In this document: in pieces, positions 55,601-63,951 of the stretch | Layout: every line of letters starts with the position of its first letter | Position numbering within the stretch: the first letter of the stretch is position 1 | Origin: Durusdinium trenchii | Lineage: Eukaryota; Sar; Dinophyceae; Suessiales; Symbiodiniaceae | Direction: 5' to 3' | DNA: 64,000 bases | Assembly (NCBI GenBank): GCA_963970005.1 | Contig: CAXAMN010026384.1 | Span: 391,704 to 455,703, forward strand | Notes under the pieces: generated by a model | Databases searched by the model: none | Told to the model about the DNA's origin: nothing | What the model saw: the letters and a program-made list of their open reading frames with translations, nothing else | Made by a program: the position numbers and the translations under genes

Positions 55601-58600
55601 GAAGCCATGTATGTATTTTGCATACAATGCCTGTTCGAAAGGAAGCAATTGTCCATATTTGCACGACTCCAAGAACTTGTACCAAGGTCCAAAGCCGCAA
55701 GCTTTGAAGGACAAACAAGCAAGTGCAGGTGCCCCTCATGTCAATGCAGGTGCAGGTGCCGTGCTGGCAGGGGTTCTCTCGGCAAACACGATCTCCGGAT
55801 CGAAAGCTTCTGAGGTAAGTTGCAATAATTGCAATAATGCACCATCTCAAGGGGGCGATGCGGAAAGTAGGATCCATAAAGCCAAGAAGCTTTGTAAGTC
55901 CGTGATTATAAGTCAGGTTCGAAGTCATGTGTTCCAAGGGTTGGCATGTTCGAAAAGACGTTCAAGGTATTTGCAGCCATGCTAGCATGTACTAATCCGA
56001 TTGAGCCGCGTTTCACTCAGGACTTTCTTCTTGACACGGGGGCGGGCAGGAACCTGATCTCGTTCAAAGGGATGCCAGACATCTTGAAGGAGCACGTCAC
56101 TGAGGCGCCAGAGAAAGTTCGCTTTGCCACTGGTGGTGGTCCCAGGCCAGGGTTGAAAGCGATCAATCTGCAGGGTAGCTCATCAGGTAATAATACATTC
56201 TATGCCTTGAAGGATTGCCCAGCCGCATTAAGCATCGCCGACCGTTCGTGTGGATGCCAGATCAACTGCCTTTCATGGTCAAAGCCGATCGTGTAGGTGA
56301 AATGGTCACGCATGTCCCAGAGTCAGCCAAGATCTATGCAGACAGGGTGGGCCAAAATGTTCCAATCCTTTCTGAGACGATTCAGGTGCACGCCGTGCCG
56401 TTCAGTGAAGGTGGAAGCTCAGGAAGTGGAATCCGAAGAGAGTGGATGGAAAAGGTGCCAGAAGCTCCGCCTCCGCCGGAGCCACCGCCGTTACATCCAG
56501 ACGATTTGCCTAGAAGCAAAAAGCCGTTGAATTGAAAGAAAAGGTCCCGCACTTCGGTAGTGTTAGTGAAGCAGATGAACTCTTTGCTTCCGTTCCTGAA
56601 AGGGAGCCTGGCCATACTGCATTGGACTCAGAGGATGAGGAACTCCATCCATGGACTCCATCGCTTGAATCATCAACTGACCCACTTCCCTAAGAACAGG
56701 TATTGTGAAATCTGTAGGAGAAGCAAAATGCAGGCCAAGACACACCGAAAGAAGGGATTAGAAGTTGATCCGGAAGAGATGCCGCCTTTGCACTACGGTC
56801 ATAGGATAAGAGCAGATCACATCATCATTGGCAAAGACTTGTCCAAAGGTTCCGAAGGTGAACAGGCCTGTCTAGTATGTCTCGATGAGTATTCCGGATG
56901 TCTACAAGCATTTCCGCAAACCACTAGGACAACAGACGCAAACATCGGAGCTTTGCAAGCGTTCGGTGGGACAAGGGCACATGGGAAAGCACTCTGTATC
57001 GCAAAGACAGATGCAGCAGCTGAACTTATAGATGCTGTAAAGTATTTGGGTTGGTTGCCAAGTCCTAGTGTTCTTAATGACCCCGTTCATAATGCCAAAC
57101 TCGAAAGAAGCATTCGTTCCATAAAGGAAGGTGCAAGAGCAATTCTTTTGAAATCAGGCTTAGATCATCAGCACTGGCCTAGAGCAGTAGAGTATTTTTG
57201 TGTAGCTCATGCAATCACAAACCAAGCCCAGATTCACTCGAATGAGTCTGATGAAAAGAAGATTGAAAAGAGCACGCAGACTTGCTATGAAGCTGCCGCA
57301 GGTGAAGCATTCACGGGATTGAGACTTCCATTTGGTCGCCTTGTATACTACAAACCTCCAAAGCACCGTGAATTCCCCGCATTCGAGCCTAGGACATATC
57401 CAGGTATCTTTGTGGGTTGGAGGATTGATGCAGGGTTTCACCACCGAGATGTCCATTTGGTTCTTGATTACCAGAATCTCATTTCAAAAGCTAAGGGTAG
57501 TGGTAGACCCATCCAAATCTACAAGTCTGAGCTTGTTGAACCCACCGAGGGAAATTGGGTTTTTCCATTGTTCGAAGCAAAGATGAACCAGTTGCAGTTG
57601 TTCAAGCCAACGCTCAAACATCCATCTATAGAACCAATGGAAGCGTTGCCATTCGAAGGTGACCCTCCTGAGCCTAAAGTGTTCAAAAGACGGACATATG
57701 TGACTTAGGAAAGGGCCATTAAGTATGGTATAACCCCAGGCTGTAGAGGTTGTGAGCGAACAGCTGAAGGAGTGCCGCACACTGATGAGTGCCACGAGAG
57801 ATTCCGAGTGTGTCTGGAAGAGGAGCGACTTGCAGCAAAAGCGAGGGCAGAAGGTATGAGGGTTCCACCAACCCCTCGTACACCTGCGGTTCGTGAATCA
57901 GCACCTAGCACTCCCGCGATGCCAGCTTTGGATTCGTCCGAGTTCAAGGGGGGCGGGGATGGGGATTTCTGGGAGTTTGACACGGATAGGAAAGCGTGGA
58001 AAAGGGTTCATATAAGACCTAGAAAGAAGCTTTTCGCCCCTGTAGGAAGAGATTGCCCGTTTGATGTAAGTGATGTTTCTCATGAACGTCTCACAGAGTG
58101 GAAGTGTAGAGGGAAGATCTCTGTCCATAAGGACGACTAAAATAAATGCCCATACCAGAGGATAAGTTCTAAGTCATGGGTAGGATCACCATGGTTCTTT
58201 CCTAGAGATCCCTTCATCAATGAATCGCAAGCCAAACTGTTTGCAGCAACCGCCAATCTTCTTGAAGGTGAACAAAATGCCAAGCCGGGAAGCTTTGAAT
58301 GTCTTTGTGCATCCATGTTGGCAGAGTCTCCAGACCCGACAAAACTGGCTGAAGAGATCCTCAAAGCCACAGAAGATGTGCCAGAAGCAAGGACACAAAG
58401 GGACAAATGCAAGATTCGAGAAAAGTGTAGAACATGCTTTGAATTTTGCTGTTCCAAGAATTCGAGCCTTGGTGAGGTAGACATGGATCGGGGCATAAAC
58501 CTTTTTAGACTTTCAATAGACCAAACAGACATGTCTAACGATGTCGAGGTGGATTGCTTGATCAACGTGATGCACCAATTCAAGGGGGCAGACTTGTATG

Positions 58601-61600
58601 GTTCCATACCGTGTGGTCCTTGGTCTAGTTGGCAAAGGTTGAACTGTCAGCAGTATGGTAAAAGGTTCCAGCAAAAGCTGAAAAAGGATAGGGAAAAGTC
58701 TCTCAAGATTCTTAGGAACTACATCAGGTGTGCAGAAGTCATCATGCAAAATGGTGGCCATTGTGCATTTGAGTGGCCGAAGAGCGCAGAGGGATGGAAA
58801 ATTCCTGAGTTGTTGCAATTTGTAAGAGAAACCGCTTGTTTGTGTCTGAACCACAAGGGTGTGCTTTTGGTATGTGTGACAAAAACAATGTTCCGCATCT
58901 CAAAACATGGCGAATAGTGATCTTGTTGGAAATTGGCAAAGAACCTAGATGCGCATAAATGCAAGCATGAAAAAGGGTTTAAGCATGCTCCGCTAGAAGG
59001 AAGCGCTACACCCAAGAGCGCATTCTATCCGTTGCCCATGGCACGGTGCATTTCCTATAGTCTATATGAAGCTGACATTCCAGCTATGCCAGTTGAGCTC
59101 GAAAGTGAACCCGTAGGGCATGAAGAGTTCTCACCTGATGAAGTTCTTGCCGCAGTGCATTTGCTTTTAAACAGGAATGAATGGCGCAATCACCCAGGCT
59201 GGGACGAAGCAATTCAGAAAGAGGCTAGTGGAATTAATGCAAATGACACTTGGTCTTTCGATGAAGTAATCTCAAGAAGTGATCTCATCGCACGTTCAAA
59301 GGCAAAGGGCGAAGCAATAACCGTTGGTAAGTTAATGACAATCTTATCAGTAAAGAACTTCGAAACCCCAGAGCTTAGAAAACTGAAGGCCAGGATAGTA
59401 TTGAGAGGGGATGACATTCGCAACGCGGATAACACACTTGCAGTGCTGCAGGAAGCAAAGGTCAATCCGACCGGACCTGCAGGCATCTGTTTGAATCTAG
59501 TCTATGGAGCTTTACACGGTCATAAGACCACGCAAAGTGACGTGACACGTGCTTACACCCAATCCCTGCTCAAGACTAAGGTACCCATTTGGGTCGAACT
59601 GCCAAGAGAGTTGACTCCAAAAGAGCACTCTCATCTGGAGCGACCTTGCGTGCGCCTTGTCAGGGCCCTTTACGGGCATCCTGAAAGTGGATGGCACTGG
59701 GATAAGAGGTTTAAGGAAATAATGAGCTCTATGAATGGTATTCATCTAGATGACTTTCAAAGCAGTTATTGGTTTCCCAAAGAAAAGCTGCCAATGACTT
59801 TGTAGGTTGACGACATGTTGTTGTCAGGACCCCAAGAAGCACATGAAGGCTTTTGGAAGGAACTGGCTAAACACCTAGAGTTTGACGAGCCCACTCCAGT
59901 TGATCGCATACTAGGAAGGAAACATGAGGTGAACCGGAATGAAGAAGGTACAACAATTAGATGTTCTTTGGCAGACTTTGCTAAAAGTTCATGTGAAGCG
60001 TACGAAGCTCTTGCAAAACAAAAGCTCACAAAAGCTTCGACTCCATATGTTCCGGACGGAGCACTGTTGGACTCCGACTGGGAACCAAAAGGGGTTTTGG
60101 CAGAAAACGCTTCAAGGATCCTAATGAAGACCCTGTGGATGGCTAGACTTTGTCGACCAGACTTAATGAAGAGCATTGGGGACTTGACAAAACGGTTAAC
60201 TCAATGGTCAGTCGCGGACGACAAACGCTTGTACAGATTCATGGCCTACATAACTCAACACAAGACTATGTACTTGAGGGGTCAATAAAGGATCCAATGG
60301 ACCAAAGTACCTCCGGCATTCTCATGGCCATTGAAGGCCCTAACTCCTTTTACCCAATAAGTTGGGCTAGTCGCCGGCAAAAGGCCACAAGCAGATCGAC
60401 GACGGAGGCGGAGACAATCTCACTTGCATCCGGGTTTTCAGCGAAGGGCTTCCGGCACAAGGTCTTTGTGACACCTTGTTCGGACGACCGACAATGCTTG
60501 CCTGCCATCAGGACAACGCTGCCGTGTTGCAGATCATAGAAGCCGGATATAGCCCAAAGCTACGTCGTGTCTCGAAAACACATCGTCTTGACTTAGGTTC
60601 CCTGTATGAAGTCTTCGAGTCACCTGATGCCACTAGGGTATATCGCCACTGACAAGCAAAGAGCTGATCCTCTAACAAAGAACCTACCTCCTTGTCATTG
60701 GAGCCACGCACTCAGCCTGTTAGGTATCACTTCTGAGGGCATCCAACGCCATGCCGCGAGTAGCGACCAAGCTCCGCAGTTCGTTAGGCCATGCCGTAGT
60801 AAGAAGGGGAGAAGAAGTGCACCGCCATTCGGTAACCCTAGAAAGCAGGTCCAGTCTCACTAATGCATAGCAGGACTGAAACCCTCAGTTGCAGGGGAAT
60901 CACCAAGTACCCATAGGGTCCAGGTCATGCAGACTTGCTTGCGACTTTGCTTTGGCTCAAGCGAAAAAGGCGCGTGTGGGCGGTGGGATTCGCGTTTTTG
61001 TCATCGAAAGCTTGGTGAAACTTGCCTGGAGCTCAAAGCACATGTTGGTCTTACCCCCTCCCGGAGTTGAGCACCCAGCTTCCTTGAAGACCCTCTCCCA
61101 TGATCCAAAGGGTTCCTGATTTTCAGGGAACATGCTTCTATAAGACCAGCATATTTTTCAGGATGCTTCATTCCAAGAGGTTCTGATTTCAGCAGAGCTT
61201 TCACAAAGACAACCTCCAGTCACCAGTCGCCTGGATAGATTCTCTTTCTTGTGCACTAGGAAAACTGGGTTGTGGATTCACATTCCGCGAATGGCAGAGT
61301 GACAGGGTTGCAACTCATGGGCCTACAGTGTCTACAGTTGTGGCCCATGCATTTGTCCTGTGTCATAGGTTATCGAAGAGTTGTGCAGGTGTGGAGTTGA
61401 GTAGGCAGTTGTTCGGAGCACTTTTAGTGACGTTGGCAAGTCTGCTGACATTAGAGAAAGTAAGTGGAAAGGGGTGGACATTTTCGACATCATTGTCTTT
61501 TGGTCTCGGCACCAAAGAACTGATGGAAGAAAGAGGAATTGCGAGGAACCATAGGCATTGGAAAAAAATGCACCTGAAAAACTTTATGTTTATTCTTTTA

Positions 61601-61964
61601 GGCACTGATATACCTGGGCCCCGGAGCCTTGGAGCGACTCCAAGACGCGGACAGCTTTGTCGTGTTTGCTTTGCAGCTCGGGTTTTGCCTTGCTTTGCTT
61701 TTCAGAAAGCACGAACAATGAAGATACCTCTGTGGAAGCAAAGCAAGCATTCCCGCAAAGAAAGCGTTCCGATATGGTACGTACCGGTCCGTCCAAGACA
61801 TCATGCAGGTCATTAGAAGGATTCTGAAAGGGTAGCATCATAGCTGCCCTGCATTCTTACAGGAGGTTGTCGACCCAGACAGAGGTTCTCTTCGTGTTGC
61901 CAGGCTTGGCTGTTTGCTTCGACCCACGCCCCGGGAGCGTCTGCGTGGTTCCCAGCTTTGTCAG
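49653..61964 (+). CDS. Multi-exon membrane-protein gene interrupted by a retrotransposon
   Basis: Exons: about 49653-49912 (IAKMTGMNDFFLVPIKVGMV and ASTLALASASYRCMQSEIRE; donor GCAAGG), 50095-50175 (CFALIGTNVLNLFILRLVQG), 50315-50453 (SIESLVKLAWSSKHMLVLPP), 61338-61459 (VAHAFVLCHRLSKSCAGVEL; donor GTAAGT), 61602-about 61710 (ALIYLGPGALERLQDADSFV then a hydrophobic run) and 61863-61964 (DPDRGSLRVARLGCLLRP). Phases agree across 49912/50095, 50175/50315, 50453/61338 (1 nt plus 2 nt) and 61459/61602. Four or more hydrophobic stretches suggest a membrane protein. RVARLGCLLR is faintly like a voltage-sensor helix, but too short to call. The 50453/61338 intron contains the whole copia element. Confidence 0.5.
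50344..50510 (+). repeat. 167-bp direct repeat, 5' flank of copia element
   Basis: From CATCGAAAGCTTGGTGAAAC to TTTTTCAGGATGCTT. It ends exactly where the 5' LTR starts. It is identical to 61002-61168 except one base (GAGTGGAG here, GAGTTGAG there). The sequence belongs to the host locus: its first part is coding (exon 50315-50453). Confidence 0.9.
50511..50701 (+). repeat. 5' LTR
   Basis: 191 bp, from AGAAGAAGTGCACCACCATT to GGGATTCGCGTTTTTG. It matches 60810-61000 with four substitutions and no indels. Confidence 0.88.
50702..50714 (+). promoter_or_regulatory. Primer-binding-site-like sequence
   Basis: TGGTTATCAGCCG directly follows the 5' LTR. It is close to TGGTATCAGAGC, the initiator-tRNA(Met) complement used by many copia elements. 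The extra T is a mismatch, so the primer assignment is tentative. Confidence 0.5.
50710..50735. repeat. 11-bp perfect hairpin in the leader
   Basis: AGCCGTAGGCT, CCCC, AGCCTACGGCT. It overlaps the PBS-like site. Confidence 0.8.
50972..52490 (+). repeat. 22-bp satellite array, roughly 65-70 units
   Basis: Unit GATGGTGTCCCGGTCATGTT + TT, with many point variants (GTGACGG, GATAGTG, GTCATGCTGG) and higher-order duplication (the 51717-51880 and 51910-52080 stretches are near copies). It lies between the PBS and the first ORF of the retrotransposon. There are no spacers, so it is not a CRISPR. Confidence 0.92.
52554..53714 (+). pseudogene. Retrotransposon ORF with HAD-like segment, upstream of gag
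   Basis: Three frames. 52554-about 52750 has EYAASWGFTIAESVLQGGLE. 52760-about 53500 has a Pro/Ser/Lys-rich linker and then RKFILFLDYHLVLDRGVSES, DNVSFLRRVKESAERVWGNR, LLIFVLSHIEASSRNLEGLL and FVTREREGVTGKLATARKIS. 53500-53714 has INPTIHCVHINLRRKPSAER and ends at TGA 53712. hhhFLDYHLVLD followed ~50 residues later by LLIFVLSHIE resembles motifs I and II of HAD-type hydrolases (catalytic Asp, then Ser/Thr), which is inference. Copia elements normally have nothing between leader and gag. Two frame changes. Confidence 0.5.
53711..55985 (+). pseudogene. gag: gag of the copia element, coiled coil and CCCH zinc finger
   Basis: 53711-53880 opens MIPAGEIVPASQGVAVAAGT in one frame. 53840-55367 continues in another: a coiled coil (AHQEIARVRSEAQRVAILAD ... 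QIQSQIQQMEEALRLARQEN), an in-frame TAG at 54225, more coiled coil (ESLHKEHQLQTVALRSRINQ), a Ser/Gly/Pro-rich linker (about 54790-55000), and a helical domain (LRSLLFEQLKNHPSMM-type; WLCDKLIEAIEIHQLEEN). After a TGA and a Lys-rich stretch, 55434-55985 holds CMYFAYNACSKGSNCPYLH, a C-x7-C-x5-C-x3-H finger, in place of the usual CCHC zinc knuckle. Gag forms the particle and binds RNA. Confidence 0.72.
55946..56535 (+). pseudogene. Aspartic protease of the copia element
   Basis: 55946-56210 reads FTQDFLLDTGAGRNLISFKG: DTGAG is the active-site D-(T/S)-G motif of retropepsins, which cleave the polyprotein. It continues VRFATGGGPRPGLKAINLQG. The frame changes near 56205 into RRPFVWMPDQLPFMVKADRV and ADRVGQNVPILSETIQVHAV, then a Pro-rich linker, with an in-frame TGA at 56533 before the integrase. 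One frameshift plus one stop. Confidence 0.7.
56560..58140 (+). pseudogene. Integrase of the copia element
   Basis: 56640-56760 contains HRLNHQLTHFPKNRYCEICR, an HHCC-type zinc site. The catalytic core has RADHIIIGKDL (first Asp), IAKTDAAAELIDAVKYLGWL (second Asp) and DPVHNAKLERSIRSIKEGAR (Glu), the D,D(35)E triad that joins cDNA ends to target DNA. A C-terminal part follows (RLPFGRLVYYKPPKHREFPA, YPGIFVGWRIDAGFHHRDVH). The same frame then has TAG at 57706 and continues TPGCRGCERTAEGVPHTDEC to TAA at 58138. Catalytic residues are intact; only stops interrupt it. Confidence 0.78.
58141..58930 (+). pseudogene. Methyltransferase-like domain inside the copia polyprotein
   Basis: Same frame as the integrase, between TAA 58138 and the RT. 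After SPDPTKLAEEILKATEDVPE it reads CFEFCCSKNSSLGEVDMDRG, then DVEVDCLINVMHQFKGADLY, GSIPCGPWSSWQRLNCQQYG and GGHCAFEWPKSAEGW. An (E)-F-C-C-x3-S-S-L-G segment followed by acidic residues and then a P-C-G-P-W-S segment resembles SAM-binding motif I and the Pro-Cys motif IV of cytosine-C5 methyltransferases. FEWP would sit near motif VI (ENV). This is inference from motif layout. A local frame change at about 58870-58930 interrupts the link to RT. Confidence 0.45.
58933..60288 (+). pseudogene. Reverse transcriptase of the copia element
   Basis: 58960-59100 is a linker (FKHAPLEGSATPKSAFYPLP). RT domain: WDEAIQKEASGINANDTWSF, KLKARIVLRGDDIRNADNTL, HGHKTTQSDVTRAYTQSLLK (first catalytic Asp in SDV), LVRALYGHPESGWHWDKRFK. 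At 59803-59805 an in-frame TAG stands where the residue before VDD (normally Tyr) is expected; the same frame continues VDDMLLSGPQEAHEGF, DRILGRKHEVNRNEEGTTIR and ILMKTLWMARLCRPDLMKSI to TAA at 60286. RT copies the RNA into cDNA. Otherwise complete and in one frame. Confidence 0.82.
60289..60800 (+). pseudogene. RNase H of the copia element (deleted and frameshifted)
   Basis: Another frame carries DPMDQSTSGILMAIEGPNSF, YPISWASRRQKATSRSTTEA and ETISLASGF, the middle of a copia RNase H. The preceding stretch that should hold the first catalytic Asp is missing, suggesting a short deletion near 60285-60300. After a further frame change near 60480 come AAVLQIIEAGYSPKLRRVSK and then KQRADPLTKNLPPCHWSHAL, the usual polyprotein end. 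RNase H removes the RNA strand; this copy should be inactive. Confidence 0.68.
60799..60817 (+). promoter_or_regulatory. Polypurine tract
   Basis: The purine run AAGAAGGGGAGAAGAAG abuts and runs into the start of the 3' LTR, as expected for the plus-strand primer. Confidence 0.6.
60810..61000 (+). repeat. 3' LTR
   Basis: 191 bp, four substitutions relative to the 5' LTR (ACC/GCC, TTT/TCT, ATAC/ATGC, GCGC/GCGG contexts). It contains TTTGGCTCAAG, as does the 5' copy. Confidence 0.88.
61002..61168 (+). repeat. 167-bp direct repeat, 3' flank of copia element
   Basis: Starts one base after the 3' LTR and ends before CATTCCAAGAGG. It is the partner of 50344-50510. Confidence 0.9.
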
Positions 61965-61969
61965 GTTCT

Positions 61970-63080
61970 TCCGATCGCAGCCATTCCTGGACGAGCCGGA
62001 AGCCGAGGCCGGAAGAGCAATCTCATAGCCTTTCTCATGTTTCGTATAGCAACTTTGCCTCCTAAGCGCTTCAGTGCCCTTTCCAGTAGTAGGCTGAAGG
62101 AAGATCCATGGCGTGGTCGCATTGTATCACTTATCACTTATCATTGTGGTCAAGGGTGTGCAAACCTTATCAAAGTTTGGACATACGTACACCGCCATTA
62201 CAAAGCCGTGAGCTTAGCAGACATGCAACCTTTGAAAGGGTGGTTATGGTCTCACGTTTTCTACATACGGAATGCAAGAGGTTCCTATATACATGTATAT
62301 AACCGTGGTGTGTAGACTTCCTGGACATCACTGCTGCTGTGCACACTTGTGCAGGGTGTGATGTACGTTCAGCGCAAATAGTTTCGGAATGTGGAAAAGT
62401 CTTGGGAAAGGCGACGCCTAATTGTATGATATGCTGCTTTGGTTGCTTCTCTCCCTCTTCTGACAAAGTTTCTTTCACCTGTGCATCCATCCGTTGGTGT
62501 TGAAACATGCCAATCCTGGAGTTTCTCAGGGATTGAGACGAGATGCACATTTCCTTAAATATTGAGAGACACGTGCTTTTAGAGAATTTGCAAGGCGCAC
62601 CACACAACACTGGAGAGACAGAGCATTTCTGGGAATTCGTTTGTGTTCCCTTTTTCCCTACTGTTTTGAATGAAACCATTTCTACTCAATGCCACGAGCA
62701 TTTGCATGTCGTAATGAAACAACATCAAGATGATCCAGGTCTTAAACATTGAGGTGGCGTAGGCTCAACTAATGTATTTGGATCCTGTTGTGTAGCCCTC
62801 CATTTCGTTCACTCTCTTTTGTAATTGTACCTGTTGCCATCTCCTAGTGCCAACTAAAAGGAAGACATTCTTTCCTCTGCACCTATTAGGGATGGCCTCC
62901 AACCTAGAAGCGATGAGAACCATTGTGGTAGATCGTGATATGTTGCGGCATTTGTTGCCTCGCCCCAAAGCTGCCAAACCAGTGCCCGATCGGGAACCGC
63001 TGAAGCGAAAGCCGCGCCAGCAGGCTGATGCTAATGGGAATGTTTCTTGTGGCGAAAGGGGAAATGCGCTCGGCTCAACT
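61970..63080. other. No supported gene
   Basis: Open frames of up to 169 codons on the minus strand (62170-62679) have no recognisable domain. Further exons of the interrupted gene may exist near 62.0-62.1 kb, but I could not place splice sites. Confidence 0.4.
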
Positions 63081-63084
63081 GCCG

Positions 63085-63765
63085 ATTTGATCATCATTGC
63101 GCATTGTGCGGGTCGGCGGAGCATCATGCATTGAGCTGTCCAGAAGCAGGCAAGCTGGGCAGCAAGGGGCAGCATTGACTAGATGTGGTTGCCGACGACC
63201 AGGGGGCGATAGAGGCGCCGGAGGTTAGCTGCGGAACATGTCCATTGGACCACTGCTGTCCAACGCTGGCCAACGGGCCGTCCATGCCAGTCCGAAGTGG
63301 TGGCGCTGAGGGCGACTCACGCAGTCGCACGCCTAGCGCGCACGATTTGCTGACTGGATCGTGGGGGCAGTCAGACGAAGTGCAAATCCCCGACGGCAGC
63401 GGGCTTAGTTCAACTGCGAACTGGCTCACTCCACGCGTGGAGGTCGATCTTTCCAGGCCCCTGCGGAAAACCTTTCAAAAGCTGACCAAAGATTGGGGCC
63501 TGTCCATTGCTTCTGTGCGGTTTCTGACAGCTTGCTTTCCGATGCCGAGCTCCTACATGTGAGACATGAGCTGGTCAGCTTTTTGCAATGGCGCAACTAT
63601 GCTTGTGAGACAGAGATTGCGCCGGGCCAGCCTTTTCTGTTGGACGCTTGGCATGCGCTAGGCCAGATGACTGGAGATGTGGATAGCAGTTTGTCGCAAT
63701 TGCTACAGGCAGGTGTGCCCAATGGAATTTCCAAGTGCATCAGTTTTCTATAGGTGCGTGGGAGC
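63085..63765 (+). pseudogene. Fragment of a second gag/RT retroelement
   Basis: 63097-63179 holds CALCGSAEHHALSC, a perfect C-x2-C-x4-H-x4-C zinc knuckle, ending with TGA. 63185-63500 has an acidic/Ser-rich linker and VDLSRPLRKTFQKLTKDWGL. After a frame change, 63550-63753 has ELVSFLQWRNYACETEIAPG, QPFLLDAWHALGQMTGDVDS and LQAGVPNGI. The last part resembles the region just upstream of RT in the gag/RT/tyrosine-recombinase elements of dinoflagellates (family assignment from memory). No RT core follows before the window end. Confidence 0.5.
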
Positions 63766-63947
63766 CAGTAGCGACCAATGACCAACCTTTTGTCCATGAC
63801 CCCTGCGGATTCTGAATGGTCGGGGTGGACGTGGGACGTCCGCGGTGCACGCAAATGGGTTCGTGTTGCCAAAGAAGAGCAGGGCTACAGCTGATTTCTG
63901 TACAAGAACCGTGGACGACGGGGTGGGCCCTTTTCCTCGAAAGGTAA

Positions 63948-63951
63948 CCCC

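Larger units (their letters stand above)
50511..61000 (+). mobile_element. Ty1/copia-type LTR retrotransposon, about 10.5 kb, defective
   Basis: Two 191-bp LTRs bracket, in order: a PBS-like site, a 22-bp satellite, a HAD-like ORF, gag with CCCH finger, aspartic protease (DTGAG), integrase (D, D, E), a methyltransferase-like domain, reverse transcriptase (VDD) and RNase H. Integrase before reverse transcriptase is the copia order. The coding region has at least five in-frame stops and several frameshifts, so it cannot move by itself, although its LTRs differ at only 4 of 191 positions. The LTR ends lack the canonical TG...CA. Confidence 0.85.

Noticed and set aside
58137-58607. 156-codon minus-strand ORF opposite the methyltransferase-like domain
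   Set aside because: Antisense shadow; the plus frame has conserved motif order and continuity with integrase and RT.
61863-61964. Voltage-sensor (S4) helix in RVARLGCLLRP
   Set aside because: The arginine spacing is not the regular R-x-x-R-x-x-R of S4 and there is no pore region in view.
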